Shown here piece by piece: positions 1 to 8,184 of a DNA stretch of 17,411 nt. Numbering within the stretch: the first letter of the stretch is position 1; every line of letters begins with the position of its first letter. The notes beneath the pieces are model-generated. The model was given only the letters and a program-made list of their open reading frames with translations, did no database searches and was not told where the DNA came from. The position numbers and the translations under genes were made by a program. The DNA lies in the NCBI GenBank assembly GCA_947454665.1, contig CANGMU010000026.1:1-17411 (forward strand), in the 5' to 3' direction. The DNA is from Pseudomonadota bacterium. Its GTDB lineage: Bacteria > Pseudomonadota > Gammaproteobacteria > Steroidobacterales > Steroidobacteraceae.

Positions 1-1490
1 ACGACACGAACCCGACTCGCGAAGACCAGCAGTACGTCGATTCGATCGTGGACGTGGTGCGATGGCTGGGCTACGACTGGGGCCCGAATCTCTATTACGC
101 CTCGAACTATTTCGAGGCGATGCACCGCTGCGCGGTCGCCCTGATCGAGCGTGGCCATGCCTATGTCGACAGCCAGAGTGCCGACGAGATGCGCGCGAAC
201 CGAGGCACCCTGACGGAGCCCGGCACCGACAGCCCGCACCGGTCGCGCAGCGTGGCCGAGAACCTCGACCTGTTCGCCCGCATGCGGCAGGGCGAATTTG
301 CGGATGGCGCCCATATCCTGCGGGCGAAGATCGACATGGCGTCGCCGAACATCAATCTGCGCGATCCGCCGATCTACCGCATCCGCCACGCCCATCACCA
401 CAACACCGGCGATGCGTGGTGCATCTATCCGATGTACACCTTTGCGCATCCCATCGAGGACGCGCTCGAGAACATCACGCATTCCCTGTGCACGCTGGAA
501 TTCGAAGACCAGCGGCCTTTCTACAACTGGCTGCTCGAGCGGCTGGTGGAGGCCGGCGTTTTCGGGGCACCGCTGCCCCAGCAATACGAGTTCTCGCGTC
601 TCAACCTGTCCTACACGGTGCTGTCCAAGCGCAAGCTGATGCAGTTGGTCGAGGAAAAGCATGTCGACGGCTGGGACGACCCCCGCCTGCCGACGCTGGC
701 CGGCGCCCGCCGCCGTGGCTTTCCGCCCGAAGCATTCCGCGCCTTCGCCGAGCGCATCGGCGTCTCGCGCTCCGACTCCTGGATCGACATGGGTGTACTG
801 GAAGGCTGTGTCCGCGACCACCTGAACGAGGCGGCGCCACGTCGCATCGGCGTGCTCGATCCGGTGAAGCTGATCATCGACAACTATCCCGAAGGCCAGA
901 CCGAAACCTGCATCGCGCCGAACCACCCACAGAAGCCGGAACTGGGCACGCGCGAATTGCTGCTCAGTCGGGACCTGTGGATCGAGCGCGAGGATTTCAT
1001 GCTGGCGCCCAGCAAGGGCTATTTCCGTCTCTATCCGGGCAACCGCGTACGCCTGCGTTATGGCTATGTGGTGGAGTGCACGGGCTGCGACCAGGACGCG
1101 GAAGGCAAGGTCATCGCCGTCCACTGCAACTATTTCCCAGACTCGCATTCCGGATCGCCCGGCGCCGACCAGTACAAGGTCAAGGGCAACGTGCATTGGG
1201 TGGCCACGCAGGTCGCGCACGAATGCGAAGTGCGCCTTTACGACCGCCTGTTCGGTGTCCCGAACCCGGGCGCGGGCGATCGTGATTTCCTGCTGGACAT
1301 CAACCCGGAATCCAAGCGCGTCATCCGCGCCCAGCTGGAGCCAGCGCTGCAGCAGGCTGCAGCGGGATCAGTCGTGCAGTTCGAGCGCCACGGCTATTTC
1401 GTGGCCGACCGGGAAGACTCCAAGCCCGGCGCACCGGTGTTCAACCGGACGGTGACGCTGCGGGACTCCTGGGCCAAAGGCGGGCGCTGA
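1..1490 (+). CDS. glnS: Glutaminyl-tRNA synthetase, 5'-truncated by window edge
   Basis: This is a cytoplasmic class I aminoacyl-tRNA synthetase that charges tRNA-Gln with glutamine using ATP. The reading frame is open from base 3, beginning DTNPTREDQQYVDSI, the conserved stretch that follows the HIGH signature in GlnRS. About 60 N-terminal residues, including HIGH, lie outside the window; 495 residues are visible against about 554 in E. coli GlnRS. The second ATP-binding signature (KMSKR class) is present as VLSKR at 618-632, followed by the typical WDDPRLPTLAGARRRGF. The C-terminal half carries the two anticodon-binding beta-barrels, with GNRVRLRYGYVVECTG recognisable. The stop is TGA at 1488-1490. 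The GTG at base 48 is internal, not a start. Nothing looks damaged. Identity is very secure. Confidence 0.97.
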   Translation, partial: DTNPTREDQQYVDSIVDVVRWLGYDWGPNLYYASNYFEAMHRCAVALIERGHAYVDSQSADEMRANRGTLTEPGTDSPHRSRSVAENLDLFARMRQGEFADGAHILRAKIDMASPNINLRDPPIYRIRHAHHHNTGDAWCIYPMYTFAHPIEDALENITHSLCTLEFEDQRPFYNWLLERLVEAGVFGAPLPQQYEFSRLNLSYTVLSKRKLMQLVEEKHVDGWDDPRLPTLAGARRRGFPPEAFRAFAERIGVSRSDSWIDMGVLEGCVRDHLNEAAPRRIGVLDPVKLIIDNYPEGQTETCIAPNHPQKPELGTRELLLSRDLWIEREDFMLAPSKGYFRLYPGNRVRLRYGYVVECTGCDQDAEGKVIAVHCNYFPDSHSGSPGADQYKVKGNVHWVATQVAHECEVRLYDRLFGVPNPGAGDRDFLLDINPESKRVIRAQLEPALQQAAAGSVVQFERHGYFVADREDSKPGAPVFNRTVTLRDSWAKGGR

Positions 1491-1561
1491 CAGCCGGGAG
1501 TTGTGTCGAAGCCCGTCATGCTCAGTCGTCCGTCGCCTGCGGTGCAGCTGAAGTTCATCCC

Positions 1562-2311
1562 ATGCCTGCCCTAGCCCCTGGTGTCGACCCAGTCATGGCG
1601 CTCGGCCTGATCGCCCTGAGTTTCGTCACGTCCCTGATCACCGCCACGTTCTCGCTGGGTGGCGGATCGCTGATGATCTCGGCGATGGCGCTGATCCTGC
1701 CGCCGGTCACGGTCGTGCCGGTGCATGGCTGCGTCCAGCTCGGCAGCAACGTCGGCCGGGCTTGGTTGCAGCGCGCGCACATCCAATGGCACTACATCCT
1801 GTGGGTCTCGCTGGGCGCGGTGGTGGGCTCGGTCGTCGGCGGACGACTGGCCTTCGTGCTGCCGGAGAAGTGGTTCACCCTGGCGATCGGTGCTTTCGTG
1901 CTGGTGACGACCTGGCTGCCGACGCCCCGCGCACTGACGGGAAGCCGGGCCGTGCAATTCGTCGGTGGATCGATCGTGTCCGCCGTCAGCATGGTGGTCG
2001 GTGCAGCCGGTCCGCTGCTCGCGGCATTCATTCGCGGCATCCCCGACCGCCGCCAGTTGGTGGCAACGCACGCGATGCTCAACAGCCTGCAGCATGCGAT
2101 CAAGATCATCGTGTTCGCCGCGATGGGATTCGTGTTCCGAGACTACGTACCACTGATCCTGCTGATGGTCGCCGGCGGATTCGTCGGTACGACAGTCGGC
2201 AGCCGGCTGCTGACCCGGGTGCCAGAGCGGGTGTTCAGGCTGACCTTCCGCCTGTTGCTGAGCGCGGTTGCCCTGGGGCTCATCCGCGAGGGGCTCACCT
2301 CGGCGGGATGA
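1562..2311 (+). CDS. TauE/SafE family membrane permease (putative anion/sulfite exporter)
   Basis: This is a 249-residue, very hydrophobic protein of the TauE/SafE (DUF81) family. These are inner-membrane transporters, some linked to export of sulfite, sulfoacetate or other small organic anions. Six to eight membrane segments can be read. Family features are the glycine-rich SLGGGSLMISAMALILPP near the N-terminus (about residues 30-47) and the second-half repeat VVGAAGPLLAAFI (about 145-157). The length matches the family. ATG 1562 is chosen because it gives the full N-terminus, though only a weak GAAG precedes it; ATG 1595 (residue 12) is an alternative start. It follows glnS by 71 bp with no clear terminator, so read-through is possible. 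Its 3' end overlaps the convergent hydrolase gene by 17 bp. Substrate is not determinable. Confidence 0.85.
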   Translation: MPALAPGVDPVMALGLIALSFVTSLITATFSLGGGSLMISAMALILPPVTVVPVHGCVQLGSNVGRAWLQRAHIQWHYILWVSLGAVVGSVVGGRLAFVLPEKWFTLAIGAFVLVTTWLPTPRALTGSRAVQFVGGSIVSAVSMVVGAAGPLLAAFIRGIPDRRQLVATHAMLNSLQHAIKIIVFAAMGFVFRDYVPLILLMVAGGFVGTTVGSRLLTRVPERVFRLTFRLLLSAVALGLIREGLTSAG

Positions 2312-3848
2312 CCGGCACCCACAACGCGGAATCGAAGCGCCCGCCGGCGTGGATCGTCGTGATGAATCTGCGCAGTTCGCCGCGGTCCTGCGGGTCGTTG
2401 TGCGAAATCACACCGAGGTCGTCATCGGACGCGCGCACGCGCATGACGAGACGCTCACCCGCGGCGAGCGTGATGCTCGTCGGCCAGATCTCGATGTCGA
2501 GCGCCACCGGCTCGCCAGGAACCAGTGGAAGCGCGGATGTGTGGAGGTGGACCGGGCGCCATGGCAGAGAGCACTCGCGATCAACTTCCCGGTGCGAGGC
2601 GCGCAACCAACCCATGGCCATCGGAATGGGCGCGCCCTGCGGCCCGACGCCGACGCGGATCGCACCGTTGCGATCGACGACATGGCAATGCAGGAAGACG
2701 TCCAGATCATGACCGGTCGACGACATCCAGAGCCGGGCCACCATCGGTCCGGTGAACTCAACCTCACTCGTGACCTCGAAGACGAACTGCCGTTCACCGT
2801 CATTCGCGGAATACGAGGCGGTCGACTCCTGCAGCGGAGCATCCACTGACAGCGAACCGCTCGCGACGTCGAGGAACAGCCGCCGCCACTCGGTGCGCGC
2901 AATCGGCCACGCGCTCTCATCACGCCATTCAACGCCGGTGCCGACGCGGACCGCGAGCCTCACGGCCGGATCGTTCTCTGCGCCGTTCTCGATGCCTTTG
3001 AGCCAGCGGTCCAGGAACCGCAACTGGCGCTCTTTTGCCCAGGTCTCGTAGAACGGGCCGATGTGGGTGCCCGAACTGATGATGAGCTGACGCACCGCGG
3101 ACCCGGCGCGCGCGAATCCTTCGAGGATGCCGCGCTGGTGCAGGTGAAGCGAGCCCCAATTCCCGGCGGCCAGCACCGGAACCTCGATGTTCTCGAGCAA
3201 CGGCGTGCGCTCGCGGTACCAGGCGTCGATGAACTCGCGCCCGCGCATTTCCTCGAGCAGTACGACTTTGTCGGCAGCCGCATCGTGCTGCTGCGGGACG
3301 ATCTGCAGGTCCCACCACAGCTTCAGGAAGCTGTTGGCCAGGATGCCCCCATGTCGTCCGAACTCGCGGTAGGCATCCGACGCACCCTCCCACGGCACGA
3401 TCGCCGCGAGATGCGGTGGCCGCTGCGCGGCGACGAGCCACTGCAGCATCGCGAGCCAGGAGATGCCAAGGCTGCCCACCTTGCCGTTGGACCATGGTTG
3501 AACGCCGGCCCACTCGATGACGTCGTAGAACCCTGCGACCTCCGCAGGACCGAGAAGATCGAGCCTGCCCGGCGATTTCCCGGTGCCCGGTGAGTCCGCG
3601 CGGACCAGCGCATACCCGCGGGTTGTCCACCACTCCGGACTCGGCGTTTCCCAGACCGCGTGCGGCTCCTGGTCAGCCTGCTCATAGAGCGGATAGCGGT
3701 CCGGCCAGTGAACATCCTTGCCGTAGGGACTCATCGTGGCAATGACAGGCCACGGACCTTCGCCGTCGGGGGTGAAGACATTCACGCTGACGAAGCTGCC
3801 GGAACGGGCTGGCACCGACGTGTCGCGTTCGATCTTCACTTTCCGCAC
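2295..3848 (-). CDS. CocE/NonD family alpha/beta hydrolase (X-Pro dipeptidyl-peptidase-like)
   Basis: This is a serine hydrolase of the S15/CocE group, whose members cleave acyl esters or Xaa-Pro peptides. The N-terminal alpha/beta-hydrolase domain shows VNVFTPDG, the oxyanion-region sequence ATMSPYGKD, and a nucleophile elbow GSLGISWLA whose serine is about residue 130. A plausible catalytic histidine sits in SSGTHIGPF. The C-terminal half is the family's jelly-roll (PepX_C) domain, with DLDVFLHCHVVDRNG and LVMRVRASDDD. The frame is open to 3923, but the homologous part begins at about KIERDTSVPARSG. GTG 3848 is therefore preferred as start (517 aa), with GTG 3839 possible. No signal peptide is evident, so it is probably cytoplasmic. 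The stop is TGA at 2297-2295, inside the end of the permease gene. Substrate is unknown. Confidence 0.85.
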   Translation of the reverse strand: MRKVKIERDTSVPARSGSFVSVNVFTPDGEGPWPVIATMSPYGKDVHWPDRYPLYEQADQEPHAVWETPSPEWWTTRGYALVRADSPGTGKSPGRLDLLGPAEVAGFYDVIEWAGVQPWSNGKVGSLGISWLAMLQWLVAAQRPPHLAAIVPWEGASDAYREFGRHGGILANSFLKLWWDLQIVPQQHDAAADKVVLLEEMRGREFIDAWYRERTPLLENIEVPVLAAGNWGSLHLHQRGILEGFARAGSAVRQLIISSGTHIGPFYETWAKERQLRFLDRWLKGIENGAENDPAVRLAVRVGTGVEWRDESAWPIARTEWRRLFLDVASGSLSVDAPLQESTASYSANDGERQFVFEVTSEVEFTGPMVARLWMSSTGHDLDVFLHCHVVDRNGAIRVGVGPQGAPIPMAMGWLRASHREVDRECSLPWRPVHLHTSALPLVPGEPVALDIEIWPTSITLAAGERLVMRVRASDDDLGVISHNDPQDRGELRRFITTIHAGGRFDSALWVPVIPPR

Positions 3849-3988
3849 ATTTCCGCGTCGATCATCGCTTCGATCCTGCGATGCCTGAGATCGGATGACA
3901 ATACGCGCGGGATGGAGGAGCAATTGCAGGGGGCGCGGGTGCCGGGCAGACTGGCTCCTTGCGTTTCGCGCACGGAGTATGGAATCCG

Positions 3989-4372
3989 ATGTTCCGCCCC
4001 AGACTGTCCCGCAGCCTCGCGCTGGTCGCGCTGCTGCTGTGCGCCCCCGGGTATGCGCCGGCGCATCATTCCTTCGCCATGTTCGACCGTGATCGGACGA
4101 TCGTCATCTCCGGCGTGGTCCGCGAGTTCCAGTGGACGAATCCGCACTCGTGGATCCAGGTCACCGTGACGGACGCAGCAGGCAAGGTGACGGAATGGAG
4201 CCTGGAAGGCGGCAGTCCGGGCATCCTTAGTCGCAACGGCTGGAAGCGGAACGCGCTGGCGGCGGGCGACAAGGTCACCATCGAGATCTACCCACTCCGA
4301 AGCGGCGAGCCCGGCGGCAGCTTCATCGAAGTCACCAAGGCCGATGGTTCGAAGCTCTTCTACCATGGCTAA
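3989..4372 (+). CDS. Secreted DUF6152 family protein
   Basis: This is a 127-residue exported protein of unknown function. An N-terminal signal peptide (MFRPRLSRSLALVALLLC, then GYAPA) is followed at once by the hallmark AHHSFAMFD. The remaining family pattern is complete: GVVREFQWTNPHSWIQV, EWSLEGGSPGILSRNGW, and AAGDKVTIEIYPLRSGEPGG. It is probably a small periplasmic beta-barrel fold. ATG 3989 is chosen because the signal peptide starts there and GGAG (3974-3977) lies upstream; a TTG at 3959 in frame would add ten unneeded residues. The 140 bp back to the divergent hydrolase start holds only a weak promoter-like TTGCAG/CAGACT pair (3924-3952). The stop overlaps the next gene's ATG by 8 bases, so the pair is almost certainly co-translated. 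Confidence 0.85.
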   Translation: MFRPRLSRSLALVALLLCAPGYAPAHHSFAMFDRDRTIVISGVVREFQWTNPHSWIQVTVTDAAGKVTEWSLEGGSPGILSRNGWKRNALAAGDKVTIEIYPLRSGEPGGSFIEVTKADGSKLFYHG

Positions 4373-5147
4373 TCGCGGCATCGCTTGCGCAGCCACCGTG
4401 CTGCTCGCCGTGGCGGGGAATGCACTGAGCGCGGCAACGCCTCTGCGCCCTTCGCGCGCGCCTTTCGACCTCTCCGGCGTCTGGATGAACGACAACACGC
4501 TGGATGAGCGCATGAAGCGCGAGGGCCGGATGCGCCAGACCGCAGAGGAACTGCGTGCCGTGCCGGCTGCGCCTGAAGCGCCGCCCCTCACGCCGCAATA
4601 CCTCGAGATCCACAAGCGCATGCAGCTCGAGGCGCAGAAGCTGGCGGAAGGCGCTGCTGGCTGCGAATGGCCCGGCATGCCGACGATCATGACCTACCCG
4701 TACCCCTTCGAGGTGTTGAGCACGCCTGGCCGCATCACCTTCCTGTTCGAGGCGGAGAGCCAGGTACGCCGGATTTTCCTGAACCGAAAGCAGCACCTGG
4801 ATCCGGAAGATCTCGATCCTTCCTACAACGGCGACTCCATCGGCCGCTGGGAAGGCAGGACGCTGGTCATCGACACGATCGGTTTCAACACGCGCAAGCC
4901 TGTGCGCGGCCTGCCCCACAGCGAACAGATGCGGATCGTCGAGCGCCTCACGCCCATCGACGCCAACACGATCCGCAACGAAATGACGATCACGGATCCA
5001 GAGGCCTTCACCAAGCCGGTCGTGATCAACGTGCAGTACTCACGGCGCCCAGACTGGCGCATCCGCGAGTATTCCTGCGCGGAGAACAACCGGGATGCGC
5101 CGGATGCCTCGGGTCAGCGGAGCGGAGCCGTCGTTCCGGCGAGATAA
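4365..5147 (+). CDS. Secreted hypothetical protein of the 'DLSGVW' type
   Basis: This is a 260-residue exported protein with no assigned activity. The signal peptide MANRGIACAATVLLAVAGN-ALSA is followed by FDLSGVWMNDN. Conserved blocks familiar from secreted proteins that sit beside DUF6152 genes are present: PYPFEVLSTPGRITFLFE, DLDPSYNGDSIGRWEG, TLVIDTIGFNTR, LPHSEQMRIVERL, TITDPEAFTKP, and a terminal EYSCAENNRD. ATG 4365 is chosen over ATG 4344 because the signal peptide begins there and it gives an 8-base overlap (ATGGCTAA) with the upstream stop. The co-translated pair probably act together in the periplasm, though what they do is unknown. The family recognition is from memory of conserved motifs rather than a search. 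Confidence 0.75.
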   Translation: MANRGIACAATVLLAVAGNALSAATPLRPSRAPFDLSGVWMNDNTLDERMKREGRMRQTAEELRAVPAAPEAPPLTPQYLEIHKRMQLEAQKLAEGAAGCEWPGMPTIMTYPYPFEVLSTPGRITFLFEAESQVRRIFLNRKQHLDPEDLDPSYNGDSIGRWEGRTLVIDTIGFNTRKPVRGLPHSEQMRIVERLTPIDANTIRNEMTITDPEAFTKPVVINVQYSRRPDWRIREYSCAENNRDAPDASGQRSGAVVPAR

Positions 5148-5237
5148 GCCGCCAGCATGCCCCCTCCGAGGGGCAGCAGATTGACCCTGCGGCGAGGCCT
5201 GCGAGAGACTGCCGCATCGACTTTCCCCAAGGTTCCC

Positions 5238-7262
5238 ATGAACAAGCTTTCCCTGCTGCTGGCTGGTGGCCTGCTGGCCTGCGGCGCATCGGCCGCCCCC
5301 CTGAAGTCCGGCATCGACCTGCAATTCGTGGACGCGAGCGTCCGTCCCCAGGACGATTTCTACCAACACGTCAACGGCCGCTGGCTCGCCACCACGGAAA
5401 TTCCGGCCGACCGTGGACGCTACGGCTCCTTCGACAAGCTCAACGACGACACGCAGGAACAGCTGCGCGCAATCATCGAGAACCTGGTCAAGGCGCGCAC
5501 GGCGCGCACGGCCGATGAGCAAAAGCTGGTCCACCTGTACACAAGCTTCATGGACGAGGCTGCGATCGAGGCTACAGGCGTCACGCCGCTGCTGCGTCCG
5601 CTGGGCCGCATTGATGCGACCAAGGACAAGGCGGAATATTTCACCTTGGCAGGCCACTACAACCGGGTGGGCGTGCAGACCCTGTTGCAGGGGGCTGTGC
5701 ACCAGGACGCCAAGGATTCGTCCAAGTACGTGCTGGACCTGGGCCAGAGCGGCCTGGGTCTGCCCGACCGCGACTATTACCTGCAGGACGAGCCTCGCTT
5801 CAAGGCCATTCGCGAGCAGTACCTGGCGCACATCGGCCGCCTCATGTCGCTGGCTGGTGTGCCCAACGCCGACACTCAGGCCCGCCTGGTGCTGGACTTC
5901 GAGACCGCCGTGGCCCGCATACAGTGGTCTCGCGTCGAGAATCGCGATCCGGTCAAGACCTACAACGTGGTGGCAGTGGCCGACCTCTCCAAGCTGGCAC
6001 CCGGCTTTGGCTGGCAGGCCTACCTCGCCGAACTGGGCGCGGCTGCCAAAGTCAGGAGCGTGGTCATCAGCCAACCGAGCTACTTCACAGCCCTGGACAC
6101 CTTGCTGCAGCAGACGCCACTGTCGACGCTGCAGGCCTATCAGCGGTGGAAGGTCTGCAGCAGCTTCGCGCCGCTGCTCAACAAGGCCATGGTCGAAGAA
6201 CGTTTTGCCTTCGCCGGCAAGGTGCTGCGCGGCATCGAGCAGGAGCAGCCGCGCTGGAAGCGCGGCGTGTCGCTCGTCAACGGCGCGATGGGCGAGGCCC
6301 TGGGCAAACTGTATGTCGCGCGGCACTTCCCGCCCGCATCCAAGCAGCGTATGGACGCGCTTGTGGCCAACCTCGTCAGCGCCTACCGCAACAGCATCAA
6401 TACCCTGGCTTGGATGGGGCCCGATACGCGCAAGCGTGCCCAGGCCAAGCTGGCCAAGTTCAGCGTCAAGATCGGCTACCCCGACCACTGGCGCGACTAT
6501 GGTCCGCTGCAAGTGACGGCCGGCAACGTCACGCTCAATGCCGTCAACGCTGCCGAGTTCGAGTTCCAGCGCAACCTCGACAAGTTGGGAAAACCCATCA
6601 ACCGCGACGAATGGGACATGAGTCCGCAGACCGTCAATGCCTACTACAACCCCGAGCAGAACGTCATCGTGTTCCCGGCCGCCATCCTGCAACCGCCGTT
6701 CTTCAATGCGCAGGCCGACGATGCGGTCAACTACGGCGGGATCGGTGGCGTCATCGGCCATGAAATCAGCCACGGCTTCGATGATGAGGGCAGCCAGTAC
6801 GACGGTGATGGCAACCTGGTGGGCGTCCCCGGCTGGTTCACGCAGCAGGACATCGAGCGCTTCCAGACGCGCACCAAAGCGCTGGTGGCGCAGTACGCGG
6901 CGGTAGAGCCGGTGGCTGGCCTGCATATCAATGGCGAACTGACGTTGGGCGAGAACATTGCCGACAACTCGGGCCTGGCCATTGCCTACAAGGCCTGGCA
7001 GCTTTCGCTAAAGGGGAAGGCCTCGCCGGTCATCGACGGGATAAGCGGCGCGCAGCGCTTCTACTATGGCTGGGCTCAAGTGTGGCGCAGCAAGACCCGG
7101 GAGGCCCAACTCGTCGTGCAAGTGAAGTCCGACCCGCACTCTCCTGGCCAGACGCGCGGCTCGCTGCCGCCCACCAACCAGAACTCTTTCTTCGAAGCCT
7201 TCAACATCAAACCCGGCGACAAGATGTTCCGTGCACCGGCGGAACGGGTCACCTTGTGGTGA
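5238..7262 (+). CDS. Secreted M13 family zinc metallopeptidase (PepO/neprilysin type)
   Basis: This is a 674-residue endopeptidase of the M13 family, zinc enzymes that trim oligopeptides outside the cytoplasm. The zinc motif HEISH is at residues 508-512 (6759-6773). The third zinc ligand and its support are ENIAD at 572-576 (6951-6965), and the substrate-binding NAYY is at 467-470. The N-terminal peptidase_M13_N domain begins DDFYQHVNGRWL, and the protein ends RVTLW, as expected for the family. ATG 5238 is preferred to ATG 5157: AAGG (5229-5232) lies just upstream and a signal peptide begins there (MNKLSLLLAGGLLACGASA). LLAC could be a lipobox (Cys15), so the enzyme may be a lipoprotein; cleavage after ASA is the alternative. 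A weak TTGACC (5181-5186) lies upstream. A hairpin with a short T-run follows the stop. Confidence 0.95.
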   Translation: MNKLSLLLAGGLLACGASAAPLKSGIDLQFVDASVRPQDDFYQHVNGRWLATTEIPADRGRYGSFDKLNDDTQEQLRAIIENLVKARTARTADEQKLVHLYTSFMDEAAIEATGVTPLLRPLGRIDATKDKAEYFTLAGHYNRVGVQTLLQGAVHQDAKDSSKYVLDLGQSGLGLPDRDYYLQDEPRFKAIREQYLAHIGRLMSLAGVPNADTQARLVLDFETAVARIQWSRVENRDPVKTYNVVAVADLSKLAPGFGWQAYLAELGAAAKVRSVVISQPSYFTALDTLLQQTPLSTLQAYQRWKVCSSFAPLLNKAMVEERFAFAGKVLRGIEQEQPRWKRGVSLVNGAMGEALGKLYVARHFPPASKQRMDALVANLVSAYRNSINTLAWMGPDTRKRAQAKLAKFSVKIGYPDHWRDYGPLQVTAGNVTLNAVNAAEFEFQRNLDKLGKPINRDEWDMSPQTVNAYYNPEQNVIVFPAAILQPPFFNAQADDAVNYGGIGGVIGHEISHGFDDEGSQYDGDGNLVGVPGWFTQQDIERFQTRTKALVAQYAAVEPVAGLHINGELTLGENIADNSGLAIAYKAWQLSLKGKASPVIDGISGAQRFYYGWAQVWRSKTREAQLVVQVKSDPHSPGQTRGSLPPTNQNSFFEAFNIKPGDKMFRAPAERVTLW

Positions 7263-7270
7263 TGCGCAGG

Positions 7271-7292
7271 GACCGGTCTTGTGCCGGTCTTT
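7271..7292 (+). terminator. Possible rho-independent terminator after the M13 peptidase gene
   Basis: A short inverted repeat GACCGG (7271-7276) and CCGGTC (7284-7289), with a 7-base loop, is followed by TTT. It starts eight bases after the peptidase stop. The stem is only six G/C-rich pairs and the T-run is short, so termination may be partial. It separates the peptidase gene from the ABC transporter operon. Confidence 0.45.
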
Positions 7293-7384
7293 GTCCGGCT
7301 GACGGTCGGCATAGTTGGAAGGATTTTCACGCTCCCGGGCAGGCCGCTGTGCGCTCCATAGTGGATATCAAACAGGGCTGTCCC

Positions 7385-7411
7385 ATGTCACTGGTCCCCA
7401 GAGTCTCCTGA
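7385..7411 (+). CDS. Candidate 8-residue leader peptide upstream of the ABC operon
   Basis: A minimal reading frame, ATG to TGA, encodes MSLVPRVS. It has a better ribosome-binding site (AGGG 7374-7377, 7 bases upstream) than the GTG start of the ATPase gene. That GTG lies five bases after this TGA and has no Shine-Dalgarno of its own. A ribosome ending here could re-initiate on the GTG, so the leader may couple or regulate translation of the operon. It contains an AGA arginine codon, usually rare in GC-rich genomes. It could equally be chance: eight codons carry almost no coding signal. Confidence 0.3.
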   Translation: MSLVPRVS

Positions 7412-7416
7412 ACACC

Positions 7417-8184
7417 GTGGACACGCCGCAGCCTGCCATTGAGCTCCGCGCCGCCAGCAAACGCTTCAGGAACGGGGTGCATGCGCTGACGGACTGTTCG
7501 CTGCACGTCAACAGCGGGGAATTCGTTTCGCTCCTGGGGCCTTCCGGCTGCGGCAAGAGCACCGTGCTGCGCCTGGTTGCGGGGCTGGACCAACCCACCG
7601 GGGGCACAGTCCATTCGCCAGCCCTGCAAGCCGCGGAATCGGACACGGCCTATGTCTTCCAGGAGCCGGCCCTGCTGCCCTGGGCCAACGTGTCCGACAA
7701 CGTGTGGCTGCCTTTAAGGCTCGCCGGCCATTCCCGCGACGCCTCACAGGATCGCATCACGGCAGCCCTGCGGGGCGTTGGCCTGCAGGACTTTGGCGCT
7801 GCCTATCCGGCAGAGTTGTCAGGGGGCATGAAAATGCGTGCTTCAATTGCCCGCGCATTGATAACCCGGCCGCGCGTGTTGCTGATGGACGAGCCCTTCG
7901 CTGCGCTGGATGAAATTACGCGCAGCCGCCTCAACCACGACTTGCTTGCACTCTGGGCTGCCCAGGGCCCGTCGGTGTTATTCGTGACCCATAGCGTGTA
8001 TGAATCCGTGTTTCTCAGCCAGCGCGTACTGGTGCTGGGCCAGCGGCCCGGGCGGGTCGTGGCCGAGATCCGCATCGACGAACCGTATCCGCGCAGCTCC
8101 GCATTTCGCCACTCCACCAGATACCTGCATGCCTGCGCCGAACTCTCCGCCGCGCTGGAAGCGGCCTACGGGGAACTCGCGTGA
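7417..8184 (+). CDS. ABC transporter ATP-binding protein (nitrate/taurine/THI5-type importer)
   Basis: This is a 255-residue ATPase subunit that drives import, of the SsuB/TauB/ThiZ group. Every ABC hallmark is present: Walker A GPSGCGKST at residues 41-49, Q-loop VFQEPALLPW at 80-89, signature LSGGMKMR at 134-141, Walker B VLLMDEP at 154-160, D-loop ALDE, and H-loop His192 in VTHSVYE. The start is uncertain. The frame is open back to TTG 7315, but homology begins at about AIELRAASKRF, so GTG 7417 is preferred despite lacking an obvious Shine-Dalgarno. Its TGA overlaps the GTG of the permease gene (GTGA at 8181-8184), indicating translational coupling. Its partners are the permease and binding protein immediately downstream. 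Confidence 0.93.
   Translation: MDTPQPAIELRAASKRFRNGVHALTDCSLHVNSGEFVSLLGPSGCGKSTVLRLVAGLDQPTGGTVHSPALQAAESDTAYVFQEPALLPWANVSDNVWLPLRLAGHSRDASQDRITAALRGVGLQDFGAAYPAELSGGMKMRASIARALITRPRVLLMDEPFAALDEITRSRLNHDLLALWAAQGPSVLFVTHSVYESVFLSQRVLVLGQRPGRVVAEIRIDEPYPRSSAFRHSTRYLHACAELSAALEAAYGELA

Noticed and set aside
5159..5174. Hairpin GCCCC/GGGGC after the DLSGVW gene as a terminator
   Set aside because: The stem is only five pairs and no T-run follows; it lies in the 90-base gap to the M13 gene, which may be co-transcribed.
5040..6926. A 628-codon open frame on the minus strand across the M13 peptidase gene
   Set aside because: It is antisense to a gene with all M13 catalytic motifs. Long antisense frames arise from codon bias in GC-rich genes, and its translation shows no recognisable domain.
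7293..7416. TPP (THI-box) riboswitch ahead of the THI5-like transporter
   Set aside because: Neither the conserved CTGAGA nor the ACCTGATCTGG-type element could be found in the leader.
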